DNA from: Polaribacter sp.
GTDB lineage: Bacteria; Bacteroidota; Bacteroidia; Flavobacteriales; Flavobacteriaceae
Assembly: GCA_018608545.1 (NCBI GenBank)
Contig: JABAZI010000017.1
Location: 1 to 32,815 of the forward strand
DNA length: 32,815 nt
Reading direction: 5' to 3'
Shown here: positions 22,646-31,336 of the stretch, one piece after another
Numbering within the stretch: the first letter of the stretch is position 1
Layout of the letters: each line of letters begins with the position of its first letter
The notes under the pieces: model-generated
What the model saw: only the letters and a program-made list of their open reading frames with translations
Databases searched by the model: none
What the model was told of the DNA's origin: nothing
Made by a program: the position numbers and the translations under genes

Positions 22646-25186
22646 TTAAAATTTAATTTTTGCGCTTAAACTAAATGTTCTACCGAAACCGAAGTATACT
22701 AGTGGGTCGGAAGCGTCTATAGCATCAGCAATGTAATCTGTATCTAATAAGTTATTTACACGGACCGTAAGTGTTGTGTCAAAATCACCAACTTTAAAGC
22801 CATGACGTAAACTAGCATCCATAGTACTGTAATTAGGTGCTTTCCATGAATCTGTTGGTCTTGTTGAAGCATTCGCGTAATTTAAAACATCTATTCGAGC
22901 ATATAAGTCTGCAAAATAGTTATAATCTAAGGTAATACTTGTTTTGTCCCAAAACTTATATAACATTCCTAAAGCAGCGGTCGTTTGTGCAGCATCAGAA
23001 ACTCTCAAGCCCTGAATTGGAAGAGAAATTCTGTCTACCTCATTTTGATTTTCATCAAAAACAGGTACATCATCTAAGTCGTTATCCCATTTCCAATCTC
23101 CCAAAGATAACATCCCTGTGAAGTTTAATTTATTGGAATACTTGTAGGTAAAATCAAACTCTACCCCTTGGTGAAGGGCATTAACTCCTAAAAGGTTGGC
23201 TGTATAATCCTCAGCTCCAGGTTCAGTAGCTCTTATGTTTCTTGTAAAGGTTCTGTCATTCCACTGCGTTCTGTATAAATTTACATTCGCTGCAAATTTT
23301 TCTCCTCTAAGACCATATCCTAATTCCATACTGAAAACTTTTTCATTTTCTGCATCTGCATTGACCTTTGTGTTGTTGTACCCATTAAATACAGCTGTAA
23401 AGATTGCTGGTCTTTCAAAATAACCAATATTTGCAAAAACATTTTGTACATCGTCCAATTTGAAGTTTGCTCCCCCTTTAATACTATATCCGTTTAGGTT
23501 AATTTTATCAGATGTTGCAAGGTCTCTACCAGCCTCTGTACTTATGTCGTATAAGAAATATTCAATTCTTTGATAAGAGGTTTTTTGAACAGAAGTAGAA
23601 ACAAAAGCATTAAAATTATCCGTTCCATATTCTAATTGACCAAAGAAACCACACCAGCCTACTTGACCATCGTTATTATAACCCATTTTATCTCCAACAG
23701 ATAATGCTGCATTTGGATTATTTACGTTGTTATCATCAAAATAATATTGCCCTCCTAATAAGTCTGTAACTTCTCTAAAATGTTTTCCTGTATACGTTCT
23801 CAAATCTAAACCAGCAATTAGGTCTAAATTGTCAGAAATTTTAGTTTTTAATGTTGATAAAAGACCATACCATTCGTGATCATTTCTTGAAGCTCTTAAA
23901 ATTGCTTCAGAACCTAAAGCTCCGTTTGCTCTGTTGATCTCAACAATATTATCTAAATCTACTGGTTGATCAGAACCTCCTAATCTAACACTAAATAAAT
24001 CTCTGTTAGTTCCTGCGGTTCCACCTCCACCACCAGTACCAAAAGAGGCGTATACTGCAGTTGATAAAGAAGTAACATCGCTCATTGTCCAATAATGATT
24101 TAAAGATGTCTGAGATTTGTGATAGAAATTATCCTCTATATGTGTAACTTGTCCATTCTTGTAACCCCAGTCTGGATTAAAACGATTTCCAGACTCAGAA
24201 TTTCTGTATGCATCTATGGTGCTTCTGTTTTGTCTTTGACCGTGTCTTTGTGGAGCTCCAAATGATGTAAAAGACAATTTATGGTTGTCGTTGATTTCTT
24301 TAGAAAGATTTACAAAATAATTAAACCCTTTAAATTGTGTCCCATCTATATATCCTTCTCCTTCAATTTTAGCAAAAGAAACGGTAGCAGCTAGTCCATT
24401 ATCCATAAGTCCTGTAGATAAGGTAAAGCCATATTTTTGGTACCCATCATTCCCTGTTGAAGCGATGATGTTTCCTCCCTTCTGAACATCAGAAGTTTTA
24501 GATAAAATATTAATAGTTCCTCCAATAGATGGTACCGCTACCTTAGAAGCACCTAGACCTCTCTGTACCTGCATCGCAGATGTTACGTCTGACAATCCAG
24601 CCCAGTTAGACCAGAACACTCTTCCGTTCTCCATATCATTAACGGGAACTCCGTTAATCATTACAGCTACGTTTTCAGAATTGAACCCACGTAAATTGAT
24701 ACGTCCATCTCCAAAACCACCACCGGATTTTGTTGCATATACTCCTGGAGTAGATTTTAAAACTTCAGGAAATTCTTGAGACCCTAACTTTCTCTCAATA
24801 TCAGCTGATTTGAGTGTAGAAACTGCAACAGGTGTTTTTCTATCAATCGCAAATGATGTTGCTGTTAATATTATTTCATCTAAACTATCATCTTCTTGCA
24901 ACTGAATCGTTCCTAGTTTCCCGTTTGAAGAAGAAAAAGACACTTCTTTTGACTGGAATCCGATGAAAGAAATAACAATTGTACCAGAATTAGCTTCTGT
25001 TTGCAAGGTGAATTTACCATCAAAATCAGTTGATGTACCATTAGTTGTTCCTTTTACAACAATACTAGCTCCTGGTAATGGTTGGTTTGTTTCATCAACA
25101 ACCTCCCCAGTAATTTTAGCTTGTCCTAATACTGAAGCGGATATAAATAATACCGCTACAAATAATAAGTTTTTAAAATTTTTCAT
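22646..25186 (-). CDS. TonB-dependent receptor with carboxypeptidase-like regulatory domain
   Basis: An 846-residue outer-membrane receptor. Order: signal peptide (ending ASVLGQ, residue 22), CarboxypepD_reg-like domain (about 23-105, with ITGEVVDETNQPLPGASI), plug domain (about 110-235, with PGVYATKSGGG, INLRGFN and VMINGVPVNDM), then a 22-strand-type barrel ending in an aromatic residue (SLSAKIKF). The plug segment WSNWAGLSDVTSAMQVQRG is characteristic of FecA-like or general Bacteroidetes receptors rather than SusC. It imports a substrate with energy from TonB; which one cannot be told. It is cotranscribed with the repeat lipoprotein and has repeats upstream that look like regulator sites. 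Confidence 0.93.
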   Translation of the reverse strand: MKNFKNLLFVAVLFISASVLGQAKITGEVVDETNQPLPGASIVVKGTTNGTSTDFDGKFTLQTEANSGTIVISFIGFQSKEVSFSSSNGKLGTIQLQEDDSLDEIILTATSFAIDRKTPVAVSTLKSADIERKLGSQEFPEVLKSTPGVYATKSGGGFGDGRINLRGFNSENVAVMINGVPVNDMENGRVFWSNWAGLSDVTSAMQVQRGLGASKVAVPSIGGTINILSKTSDVQKGGNIIASTGNDGYQKYGFTLSTGLMDNGLAATVSFAKIEGEGYIDGTQFKGFNYFVNLSKEINDNHKLSFTSFGAPQRHGQRQNRSTIDAYRNSESGNRFNPDWGYKNGQVTHIEDNFYHKSQTSLNHYWTMSDVTSLSTAVYASFGTGGGGGTAGTNRDLFSVRLGGSDQPVDLDNIVEINRANGALGSEAILRASRNDHEWYGLLSTLKTKISDNLDLIAGLDLRTYTGKHFREVTDLLGGQYYFDDNNVNNPNAALSVGDKMGYNNDGQVGWCGFFGQLEYGTDNFNAFVSTSVQKTSYQRIEYFLYDISTEAGRDLATSDKINLNGYSIKGGANFKLDDVQNVFANIGYFERPAIFTAVFNGYNNTKVNADAENEKVFSMELGYGLRGEKFAANVNLYRTQWNDRTFTRNIRATEPGAEDYTANLLGVNALHQGVEFDFTYKYSNKLNFTGMLSLGDWKWDNDLDDVPVFDENQNEVDRISLPIQGLRVSDAAQTTAALGMLYKFWDKTSITLDYNYFADLYARIDVLNYANASTRPTDSWKAPNYSTMDASLRHGFKVGDFDTTLTVRVNNLLDTDYIADAIDASDPLVYFGFGRTFSLSAKIKF

Positions 25187-25251
25187 TGTTTAATTTTATG
25201 TTATTAAATTGTTTTCAAAAATTCCTTTTTTAGAAATTTTTAAGCGTGAAC

Positions 25252-25274
25252 TTAATGTTAGTATTTAACATTAA
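25252..25274. promoter_or_regulatory. 9-bp inverted repeat, candidate operator of the receptor operon
   Basis: TTAATGTTA (25252-25260) and TAACATTAA (25266-25274) form a perfect inverted repeat with a 5-base spacer, 66 bases before the receptor ATG. The symmetry and spacing suit a dimeric repressor or activator. No T-run follows it, so it is not a terminator. Confidence 0.5.
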
Positions 25275-25335
25275 TTTAAGAATTCGAAATTAAGAAAAAT
25301 AAAATAAATTCTCCAAAAATGATCCTATTTTATAT

Positions 25336-25365
25336 CAACAGTGTTATTAACAACAGTGCTGTTAA
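25336..25365. promoter_or_regulatory. Direct repeat CAACAGTG x2, possible regulator site
   Basis: CAACAGTG occurs at 25336-25343 and 25351-25358, a period of 15 bases, and TGTTATTAACA between them (25342-25352) is itself symmetric. It lies in the 220-base gap between the pgi stop and the receptor start. It could serve the receptor operon or, less likely, be a weak pgi terminator. Confidence 0.35.
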
Positions 25366-25406
25366 AGTTAGATAAGCGGAACACCTATAAAGAACCTCGT
25401 TTTGTG

Positions 25407-26975
25407 CTATTGAGTTTTTAACAATTTTTTAGCCAATTCTTTTCCAAGTTCTACTCCAAATTGATCGTAACTGTATATGTTCCATAAAACTCCTTGTGTA
25501 AAAATTTTATGTTCATACAATGAAATTAACTTTCCCATAGAGCGGGGTGTTAACTTTTCAAAAAGGATTGCATTACTAGGTCTATTCCCCTCAAAAACTT
25601 TAAACGGCAGTAATGTTGCTATCTTTGCTTCGTCGCCCGCAACCTTCAGTTCTAAATGAACCTCTTCTTTCGTTTTTCCAAAAGCCAAAGCATCCATTTG
25701 CCCATAATAATTGGCCATTAATTTTTTATGATGGTCATCCAACCCGTACAAAGACTCTTTGTATCCAATAAAATCGGCTGGAATCAATTTGGTTCCCTGA
25801 TGGACCAATTGCATAAATGCATGCTGCATGTTTGTCCCTGTACTTCCCCAAACAATCGTTCCTGTTTGATACTCAATAGCATCTCCATTTCTATCTACTC
25901 CTTTTCCGTTACTCTCCATAATGGCTTGCTGCAAATAGGCAGGAAGCTTAGATAAGTATTGAGAATAAGGTAATACCGCTTCCGTTTCTGCTCCATAAAA
26001 ATTATTATACCAGATACTTAAAAGAGCTAAAATTACAGGTATGTTTGTGTCAAAATCTTCATTTTTAAAGTGTAAATCCATTTCTTCTGCCCCTTCTAAA
26101 AGAGCTTTGTAATTGTCATACCCCACTGACAGGCTTATTGACAAACCAACTGCAGACCAGAGAGAAAAACGACCACCAACCCAATTCCACATTGGAAACA
26201 CATTGGCTTTGTCTATTCCAAAATTATCAACTGCTTCTAAATTTGTGGATACTGCCACAAAATGTTTTGGTATGTCAAAAATAGTTGCAGATTTTAAAAA
26301 CCAATTTTTAATAGTCTCTGCATTTGAAATGGTTTCTTGCGTTGTGAACGTTTTTGATACAATAACAAACAAGGTAGTTTCAGGATCTAAATTTTTAATC
26401 ACTTCTGAAACGTGGTCTCCATCTACATTTGAAACAAAATGAGTTGTTAATTGGTTTTTATAATATTTCAAAGATTCTACCACCATGTCTGGCCCCAGAT
26501 CCGAACCTCCAATACCAATGTTTACAATATCCGTAATCGATTTACCCGTATATCCTTTCCATTTTCCAGAAATAACTTTGTTACTAAAGCTTTTAATTTT
26601 TCTTAAAGCAGCCTGTATTTGTGGTTTGATATTTTTACCACCAACCAACAAAGGTTCATCAGAAGTGCTTCGTAAAGCAGTGTGTAAAACCTCTCTACCT
26701 TCTGTAACATTGATCACCTCCCCTGAAAACTGTTTTTCAACAGCGTCTTTTAAATCGACTTCTTTTGCCAATTCAACCAATAGATTGAGCGTCTCTTTAG
26801 TAATCCTATTTTTAGAAAAATCGACGGATAAATCATTCAGTTTTAAAGAAAACTCCTCTTTTCTATTTGGTTCTTTATCTAAATCTTTAATGTTGATGTT
26901 TTGAATATCATTAAAATGATTTGTTAATTTACTCCAAGCATTTGTTTTCGTTGGGTTGATGTTTTTTAAAGCCAT
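25407..26975 (-). CDS. pgi: Glucose-6-phosphate isomerase
   Basis: A 522-residue cytoplasmic glycolytic enzyme interconverting glucose-6-phosphate and fructose-6-phosphate. Signatures: [11 protein letters not shown] (residues 152-162), SKTFTTQET (207-215, phosphate loop), [16 protein letters not shown] (263-278), MESNGKG with the catalytic glutamate, and [10 protein letters not shown]. It is somewhat shorter than the E. coli enzyme at 549. Its ATG is three bases after the stop of the M23 lipoprotein gene, so it is the last gene of that unit, an odd but real-looking pairing. Confidence 0.96.
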   Translation of the reverse strand: MALKNINPTKTNAWSKLTNHFNDIQNINIKDLDKEPNRKEEFSLKLNDLSVDFSKNRITKETLNLLVELAKEVDLKDAVEKQFSGEVINVTEGREVLHTALRSTSDEPLLVGGKNIKPQIQAALRKIKSFSNKVISGKWKGYTGKSITDIVNIGIGGSDLGPDMVVESLKYYKNQLTTHFVSNVDGDHVSEVIKNLDPETTLFVIVSKTFTTQETISNAETIKNWFLKSATIFDIPKHFVAVSTNLEAVDNFGIDKANVFPMWNWVGGRFSLWSAVGLSISLSVGYDNYKALLEGAEEMDLHFKNEDFDTNIPVILALLSIWYNNFYGAETEAVLPYSQYLSKLPAYLQQAIMESNGKGVDRNGDAIEYQTGTIVWGSTGTNMQHAFMQLVHQGTKLIPADFIGYKESLYGLDDHHKKLMANYYGQMDALAFGKTKEEVHLELKVAGDEAKIATLLPFKVFEGNRPSNAILFEKLTPRSMGKLISLYEHKIFTQGVLWNIYSYDQFGVELGKELAKKLLKTQ

Positions 26976-26978
26976 TTG

Positions 26979-28286
26979 TTAATTTTGAACAATCATTTCT
27001 TTAGTTACTTCTGATTGTTGGGTTTGAATTTGTTTTTGATCTAATTGATATTTAAGGGGTTTGATAAACGCTAAATATTCGGGTTTTAAACTTTTCTTTA
27101 AAGGAGCTGCTTCAGGTAATTTTAACCGAGGACTTAAAGGATCTACTTCTTTACCGTTCTTCCAGAAACGGTAACACACATGAGGGCCACCTGTATTTCC
27201 AGTCATTCCAACCCAGCCAATGACCTCTCCTTGTTTAACATATTGTCCTTTTTTAACCTTTCGCCTTCGCATGTGTAAATACTGGGTAGAATAGGTGTTG
27301 TTATGCTTAATTTTAACATAATTTCCATTCCCACCCCTTTTTGCAGATGCTGAAACGGTTCCACTTGCAGTTGCTAGAATAGGCGTCCCTATCTTTGCGG
27401 CAAAGTCGGTTCCTCTATGAGGTCTGACTCTGTTCCCATAATACGGGATTTTTCTTCTTAAATTATATCTAGAGGAGATTCTATACTGAAATTTTATCGG
27501 CGATTTTAAAAACTGACTACGAAGCATATTTCCTTTATCGTCATAGTACTCTGGAATTCCTAAAAGAGCATCTGCAGTGTATCTAAAAGCATATAAATTC
27601 TTCCCTTTGTGTTTAAAAACAGCAGACTTTACCGCTCCATAACCAGCAAAAATAGTGTCATCTATAAATTTTTCTTCATACAGAAACTTAAAGGAATCTC
27701 CTTTTTGAAGTTTATAAAAATCTAAGGTCCATGCATAGATATCTGCAATCGTCCAAGTTAAATTGGGAGATAAATGTAAACTGTCCAAGGTGACAGACAA
27801 GCTAGAATTTATGACTCCATTAACTGTTTTTAAAACAGTCTTTATTGGCTTTTGATATCGAACGGCTGTAATTATTGAATCTTTAAAATCTACAATCGTC
27901 GCATTAATTTTGTCGTGTTTGTATATAAAAACTTGTGCTTTTTCCAGTGAATCTTTACTTGCTAGAACAGTATATAACTTTCCAGCCCTGACTCTTCTTA
28001 CATCAAAAATTTTTTTTATGGTGCTTGCTATTTTGTTTATTTTAGGATAAAAAACATGATGTCTATCTAAAATAATCCCAAAACTTTCTCCACTTTTTAT
28101 GGTGTCTTGCACTACTTTAAATTTATCTAAATTATAGCCATACTTGAACACGGGTTTCGGTACTGTTTTTTTAGGAGAAACCACCACCTGATCAGAATCC
28201 TTTACACAGGACGAAATGGATGTAATTAACAGTAAAACGAGTATTATTTTTTTCAAAAAATGAGAGCTATTACAGATAGTGTTCAA
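26979..28286 (-). CDS. M23 family metallopeptidase lipoprotein with Cys in the HxH motif
   Basis: A 435-residue lipoprotein (Cys27 in SISSC; only one possible ATG). The N-terminal 270 residues resemble the OapA/Csd3-type regulatory part of MepM-like endopeptidases. The C-terminal M23 domain has HRGTDFA (H290, D294), YLH (H338) and GGPHVCYRFWKNG, in which the expected HxH motif is H369-V-C371. In M23 enzymes the second His of HxH binds zinc, so cysteine takes the place of a metal ligand here. I recall the HVCYRFW form from other Bacteroidetes, so it may be a subfamily trait rather than damage. Likely role: cleaving peptidoglycan cross-links in the periplasm. It is followed at once by pgi. Confidence 0.9.
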   Translation of the reverse strand: MNTICNSSHFLKKIILVLLLITSISSCVKDSDQVVVSPKKTVPKPVFKYGYNLDKFKVVQDTIKSGESFGIILDRHHVFYPKINKIASTIKKIFDVRRVRAGKLYTVLASKDSLEKAQVFIYKHDKINATIVDFKDSIITAVRYQKPIKTVLKTVNGVINSSLSVTLDSLHLSPNLTWTIADIYAWTLDFYKLQKGDSFKFLYEEKFIDDTIFAGYGAVKSAVFKHKGKNLYAFRYTADALLGIPEYYDDKGNMLRSQFLKSPIKFQYRISSRYNLRRKIPYYGNRVRPHRGTDFAAKIGTPILATASGTVSASAKRGGNGNYVKIKHNNTYSTQYLHMRRRKVKKGQYVKQGEVIGWVGMTGNTGGPHVCYRFWKNGKEVDPLSPRLKLPEAAPLKKSLKPEYLAFIKPLKYQLDQKQIQTQQSEVTKEMIVQN

Positions 28287-28355
28287 AAATACAAATAAAA
28301 AAGTTTTTGCAAGCCTCTATCTTAATGAAGTTCCTAAAACGGTTTCGTTCCTTGT

Positions 28356-29114
28356 CTAAAAGGGATTCGCCAAACCTTTATACGCCTCTAACTCAGCCCT
28401 GAGAGAGCCTACAGAAAGATCTGCGCTTAGTTTTATAGGTATTTTGTTTGCATCATCAGTAATCCAAAGGGTAACACTTTCTTGCGCTTTAAAAACCCTT
28501 CCCGACTGAACTAATGGCCTAAATATCATTGTTTTTATAGTTCCAAATTTTGTTTTTAAGGTTTCTCTACCTAAAAACCGTAATTTAAATGGATACACCT
28601 GTGAATCCATAAACATGTCAATTGCGATTTCTTCTCCTTTTTTCATGTTTTTAACGTCTCGATTTCTTAAATAATAAAAAGAAGAGAGCATGTCTTGTAC
28701 CTTGGAAAAAACGATGGAAGTATCTTTTTGTAAAATAAAGTCTTGAACATAGGCTTTATTCGATTTATAATTGAATGAAGTATTTCTGTTTTTTTTATAC
28801 CCTCCTTCATTAATCTTTCTTTTAAAAAGATAAGGCTTAATAGTGTCTTTGTCAAAATAAGATTCGTAGTGGTCATCTACTTCAAAAAACCACTTTACAG
28901 CTCCAGAAGTCCATCCAGAACCTTTTGTGTAAAATACTTTCTTACCGTTAAAATCTTTTTCCTTTAGTTCTAAAACAGCTGTTCCTGCTCTAAGAAAACC
29001 ACTGTAACTCATTTTATATCGAAGCAATTCACCGCTTTTAAAAACGGTTGGTTTTTGTTGACCAAGCATCGGAGTTAAAAAAAATAAACTTAATAATAAA
29101 TTGTATGTTCTCAT
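28356..29114 (-). CDS. DUF3108 domain protein
   Basis: I choose the ATG at 29114, giving 252 residues with a signal peptide MRTYNLLLSLFFLTPMLG; an ATG three codons earlier would overlap the promoter box. The mature protein is a beta-rich DUF3108 domain: GELLRYKMSYSGFLRAGTAVLEL at the start (in parts), the GWTSGAVKWFFEVDDHYESYFD segment, and the C-terminal FRPLVQSGRVFKAQESVTLWITDD. The family is periplasmic, adopts a lipocalin-like fold, and has no settled function. It may be cotranscribed with the M23 lipoprotein and pgi (69-base gap). Confidence 0.85.
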   Translation of the reverse strand: MRTYNLLLSLFFLTPMLGQQKPTVFKSGELLRYKMSYSGFLRAGTAVLELKEKDFNGKKVFYTKGSGWTSGAVKWFFEVDDHYESYFDKDTIKPYLFKRKINEGGYKKNRNTSFNYKSNKAYVQDFILQKDTSIVFSKVQDMLSSFYYLRNRDVKNMKKGEEIAIDMFMDSQVYPFKLRFLGRETLKTKFGTIKTMIFRPLVQSGRVFKAQESVTLWITDDANKIPIKLSADLSVGSLRAELEAYKGLANPF

Positions 29115-29120
29115 CAGTAT

Positions 29121-29209
29121 CAAACTTATAAAAAAGGATTGACAATTCCCTTACCAAAAAGTTAAAAAATAGTTTACAAACTTAGTTTACAATGATTTTA
29201 GAGCTCCAA
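29121..29209 (-). promoter_or_regulatory. Two promoter boxes before the DUF3108 gene
   Basis: On the minus strand TAAGTTTG occurs twice, at 29184-29177 and 29128-29121. The first has TTG (29209-29207) at 22 bases. The second ends six bases before the ATG at 29114, so it would give a nearly leaderless mRNA. They show that DUF3108-M23-pgi can be transcribed apart from the aromatic operon upstream. Confidence 0.5.
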
Positions 29210-29218
29210 AATTGGAAT

Positions 29219-30136
29219 CTAAACTGACCCCCAGTTTTTCAACTCTTCTTCACTCCATAAATAGGGGTAAAATATTCTTCTTTGGTACTTTGGATGCATG
29301 TACTTTCGCCAGCTAGATCCTCCAGTTGCTTCCACATCTTTGTCCTCTCCCCCCAAATACTTTCCTGCTGCATTGTAATGAGCCATTACCCACTTGACAT
29401 TTACGGTATAATCATACTGACGCATTGCCTTGATCAACTCCTTATTTTCTTGGACTTTTTTGGGTAATTCTTTGAATTTTTTAGAAAGATTGATGTTGTT
29501 ATAATCTTCCATAAAATCAATAAAATCCCCTAAATATTTTTTTTCAAAAAGAGTTAATAATGTTGATTTTTGTCCGGTTGTATAATTTTTTCCTGCTGCT
29601 TGCCAGTACAAATGATTGTATGCGTTTTTAAAAGACGATGCTCTATTAATCGTGTCCCTATAACGCACGTCAATCAAATTGATTAACTCAGTAGATGCAA
29701 ACTCAATTTTTCTATACTGTGCGCTTTGAAAACCACTTGCTGGGGTTAATGTTTTTCTAAATTTTAAATATTGTTCTTTTTCCATGCCCTCTGCCATTAC
29801 CGAAAAAGAGCTGCACAGCGTGTCAAAATACCTGCTAATTCTATCGAGGTGCATGGTGAATTTATCCGCCGTAATTTGGGTAGATTTTGCAACTTGATCA
29901 ATTTCCCACAAAATCATTTTAAAAAACAATTCATTAACCTGATGATACATGATAAAAACCATTTCATCGGGTTGGGTTGTTCTAGGTGTTTGCAATCCTA
30001 ACAATGCATCTGTTTGAATATAATCCCAATATGTAATTGGTGTGCTCCAAAGCAACCCCTCTAGCATGGCGTCTACAGGGACTCCCAGATGATCATACTT
30101 TTCCTCTATTGCTTTTAAAATTTCTTCTCTTTTCAT
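29219..30136 (-). CDS. kynA: Tryptophan 2,3-dioxygenase
   Basis: A 305-residue heme enzyme that opens the indole ring of tryptophan to N-formylkynurenine, the first step of the kynurenine path. Visible motifs: MYHQVNELFFKMILWE with the distal H65, FRKTLTPASGFQSAQYR with R127 that binds the substrate carboxylate, MAHYNAAGKYLGG with H253 as likely heme ligand, and ATGGSSWRKYM (270-280). It is the third gene after hmgA and hppD, nine bases after hppD. The other kynurenine genes (kynB, kynU) are not in the window. Confidence 0.95.
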   Translation of the reverse strand: MKREEILKAIEEKYDHLGVPVDAMLEGLLWSTPITYWDYIQTDALLGLQTPRTTQPDEMVFIMYHQVNELFFKMILWEIDQVAKSTQITADKFTMHLDRISRYFDTLCSSFSVMAEGMEKEQYLKFRKTLTPASGFQSAQYRKIEFASTELINLIDVRYRDTINRASSFKNAYNHLYWQAAGKNYTTGQKSTLLTLFEKKYLGDFIDFMEDYNNINLSKKFKELPKKVQENKELIKAMRQYDYTVNVKWVMAHYNAAGKYLGGEDKDVEATGGSSWRKYMHPKYQRRIFYPYLWSEEELKNWGSV

Positions 30137-30145
30137 TTTAAAGAT

Positions 30146-31309
30146 TTATAAAGTCCCTCTTTTAGCTTGTTCTCTCTCTATAGACTCAAATAAAGCTTTA
30201 AAGTTTCCTGCGCCAAAACCTCGAGCTCCCATTCTTTGAATAACTTCAAAAAATAAGGTGGGTCGGTCTTCGACGGGTTTTGTGAAAATTTGCAATAAAT
30301 ACCCTTCCTCATCGGCATCGATCATAATTCCAAGACGTTTTAATTTTTCAAGATCTTCTCTTAACTCATGACTAAATTCTTCTAAACGCCCAGGAACTGC
30401 TTTGTAGTAGGCTTCCGGAGGTGTTGACAAAAACTCGACTCCATTTGATTTTAATTGATGAACTGTTTTAATGATATCATCTGTTGCAACTGCTATGTGC
30501 TGTACACCTGCCCCTTCGTAAAAATCTAAATATTCCTCTATTTGAGACCGTTTTTTCCCTTCTGCAGGTTCATTGATTGGGAACTTAATTCGACCATTTC
30601 CATTCGACATTACTTTACTCATTAATGCCGAATATTCTGTATGAATTTGTTTATCGTCAAATGATAAAAAATTTTCGAACCCCATGACATCTTCATACCA
30701 TTTTACCCAAATATCCATTTGATTCCAGCCAACATTCCCAACCATATGGTCAATATATTTCAACCCTGCCGCTGGCGGATTATAGGCGGATTCCCACTTT
30801 TGAAACCCTGGTAAAAAGGGCCCTTTATAATTTTTTCGCTCCACAAACATATGGACCGTTTCTCCATAGGTATAGATTCCAGCCCTAACAACCTCTCCGT
30901 ACTCATCTTTTTCTACTATTGGCGAAAGATACGATTTGGCTCCTCTAGAGGTTGTTTCTTTGTATGCTTTTCGAGCATCCTCTACCCAAAGAGCCACTAC
31001 TTTTACCCCATCACCATGTTTTACTATATGATCATTTATTGGAGATTTACTAGACAAGGGGGTCGTTAAAATAATTTTAATTTTATCTTGTGTTAACACA
31101 TAACTCACAGCATCTGTAGCACCTGTTTCTAATCCTTTATAGGCATAGGATTGAAAACCAAAGGCTGTTTTATAAAAATGTGCCGATTGTTTTGCGTTTC
31201 CTACATAAAACTCTACATAATCTGTCCCTAATAAAGGGAGAAAGTCTTGAGCCCCTTCAAATATTTTTTCTAAACTGTAGTTCACTGATTTTATTTCTTT
31301 TTTACTCAT
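30146..31309 (-). CDS. hppD: 4-hydroxyphenylpyruvate dioxygenase
   Basis: A 387-residue non-heme iron enzyme that turns 4-hydroxyphenylpyruvate into homogentisate in tyrosine breakdown. It has two vicinal-oxygen-chelate domains; the iron ligands in the second are H188 (YIDHMVGNV), H271 (VQHIAVAT) and E355 (FFEVIQR). The C-terminal FGAGNFKALFESIEREQAKRG is a hallmark of the family. It sits between hmgA (27 bases) and kynA (9 bases) in one operon. Confidence 0.96.
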   Translation of the reverse strand: MSKKEIKSVNYSLEKIFEGAQDFLPLLGTDYVEFYVGNAKQSAHFYKTAFGFQSYAYKGLETGATDAVSYVLTQDKIKIILTTPLSSKSPINDHIVKHGDGVKVVALWVEDARKAYKETTSRGAKSYLSPIVEKDEYGEVVRAGIYTYGETVHMFVERKNYKGPFLPGFQKWESAYNPPAAGLKYIDHMVGNVGWNQMDIWVKWYEDVMGFENFLSFDDKQIHTEYSALMSKVMSNGNGRIKFPINEPAEGKKRSQIEEYLDFYEGAGVQHIAVATDDIIKTVHQLKSNGVEFLSTPPEAYYKAVPGRLEEFSHELREDLEKLKRLGIMIDADEEGYLLQIFTKPVEDRPTLFFEVIQRMGARGFGAGNFKALFESIEREQAKRGTL

Positions 31310-31336
31310 CGGAATGTTTTACTTTCATACTTTATA

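Noticed and set aside
23000-24500. Frames of 60-80 codons opposite the TonB receptor, pgi and other genes
   Set aside because: They are opposite-strand shadows of well-supported genes, with no motif, promoter or conserved start.
22646-25186. SusC/SusD glycan uptake pair
   Set aside because: The receptor lacks SusC-type features I would expect, and the partner lipoprotein has a four-unit repeat pattern unlike SusD; no glycan-degrading enzyme lies nearby.
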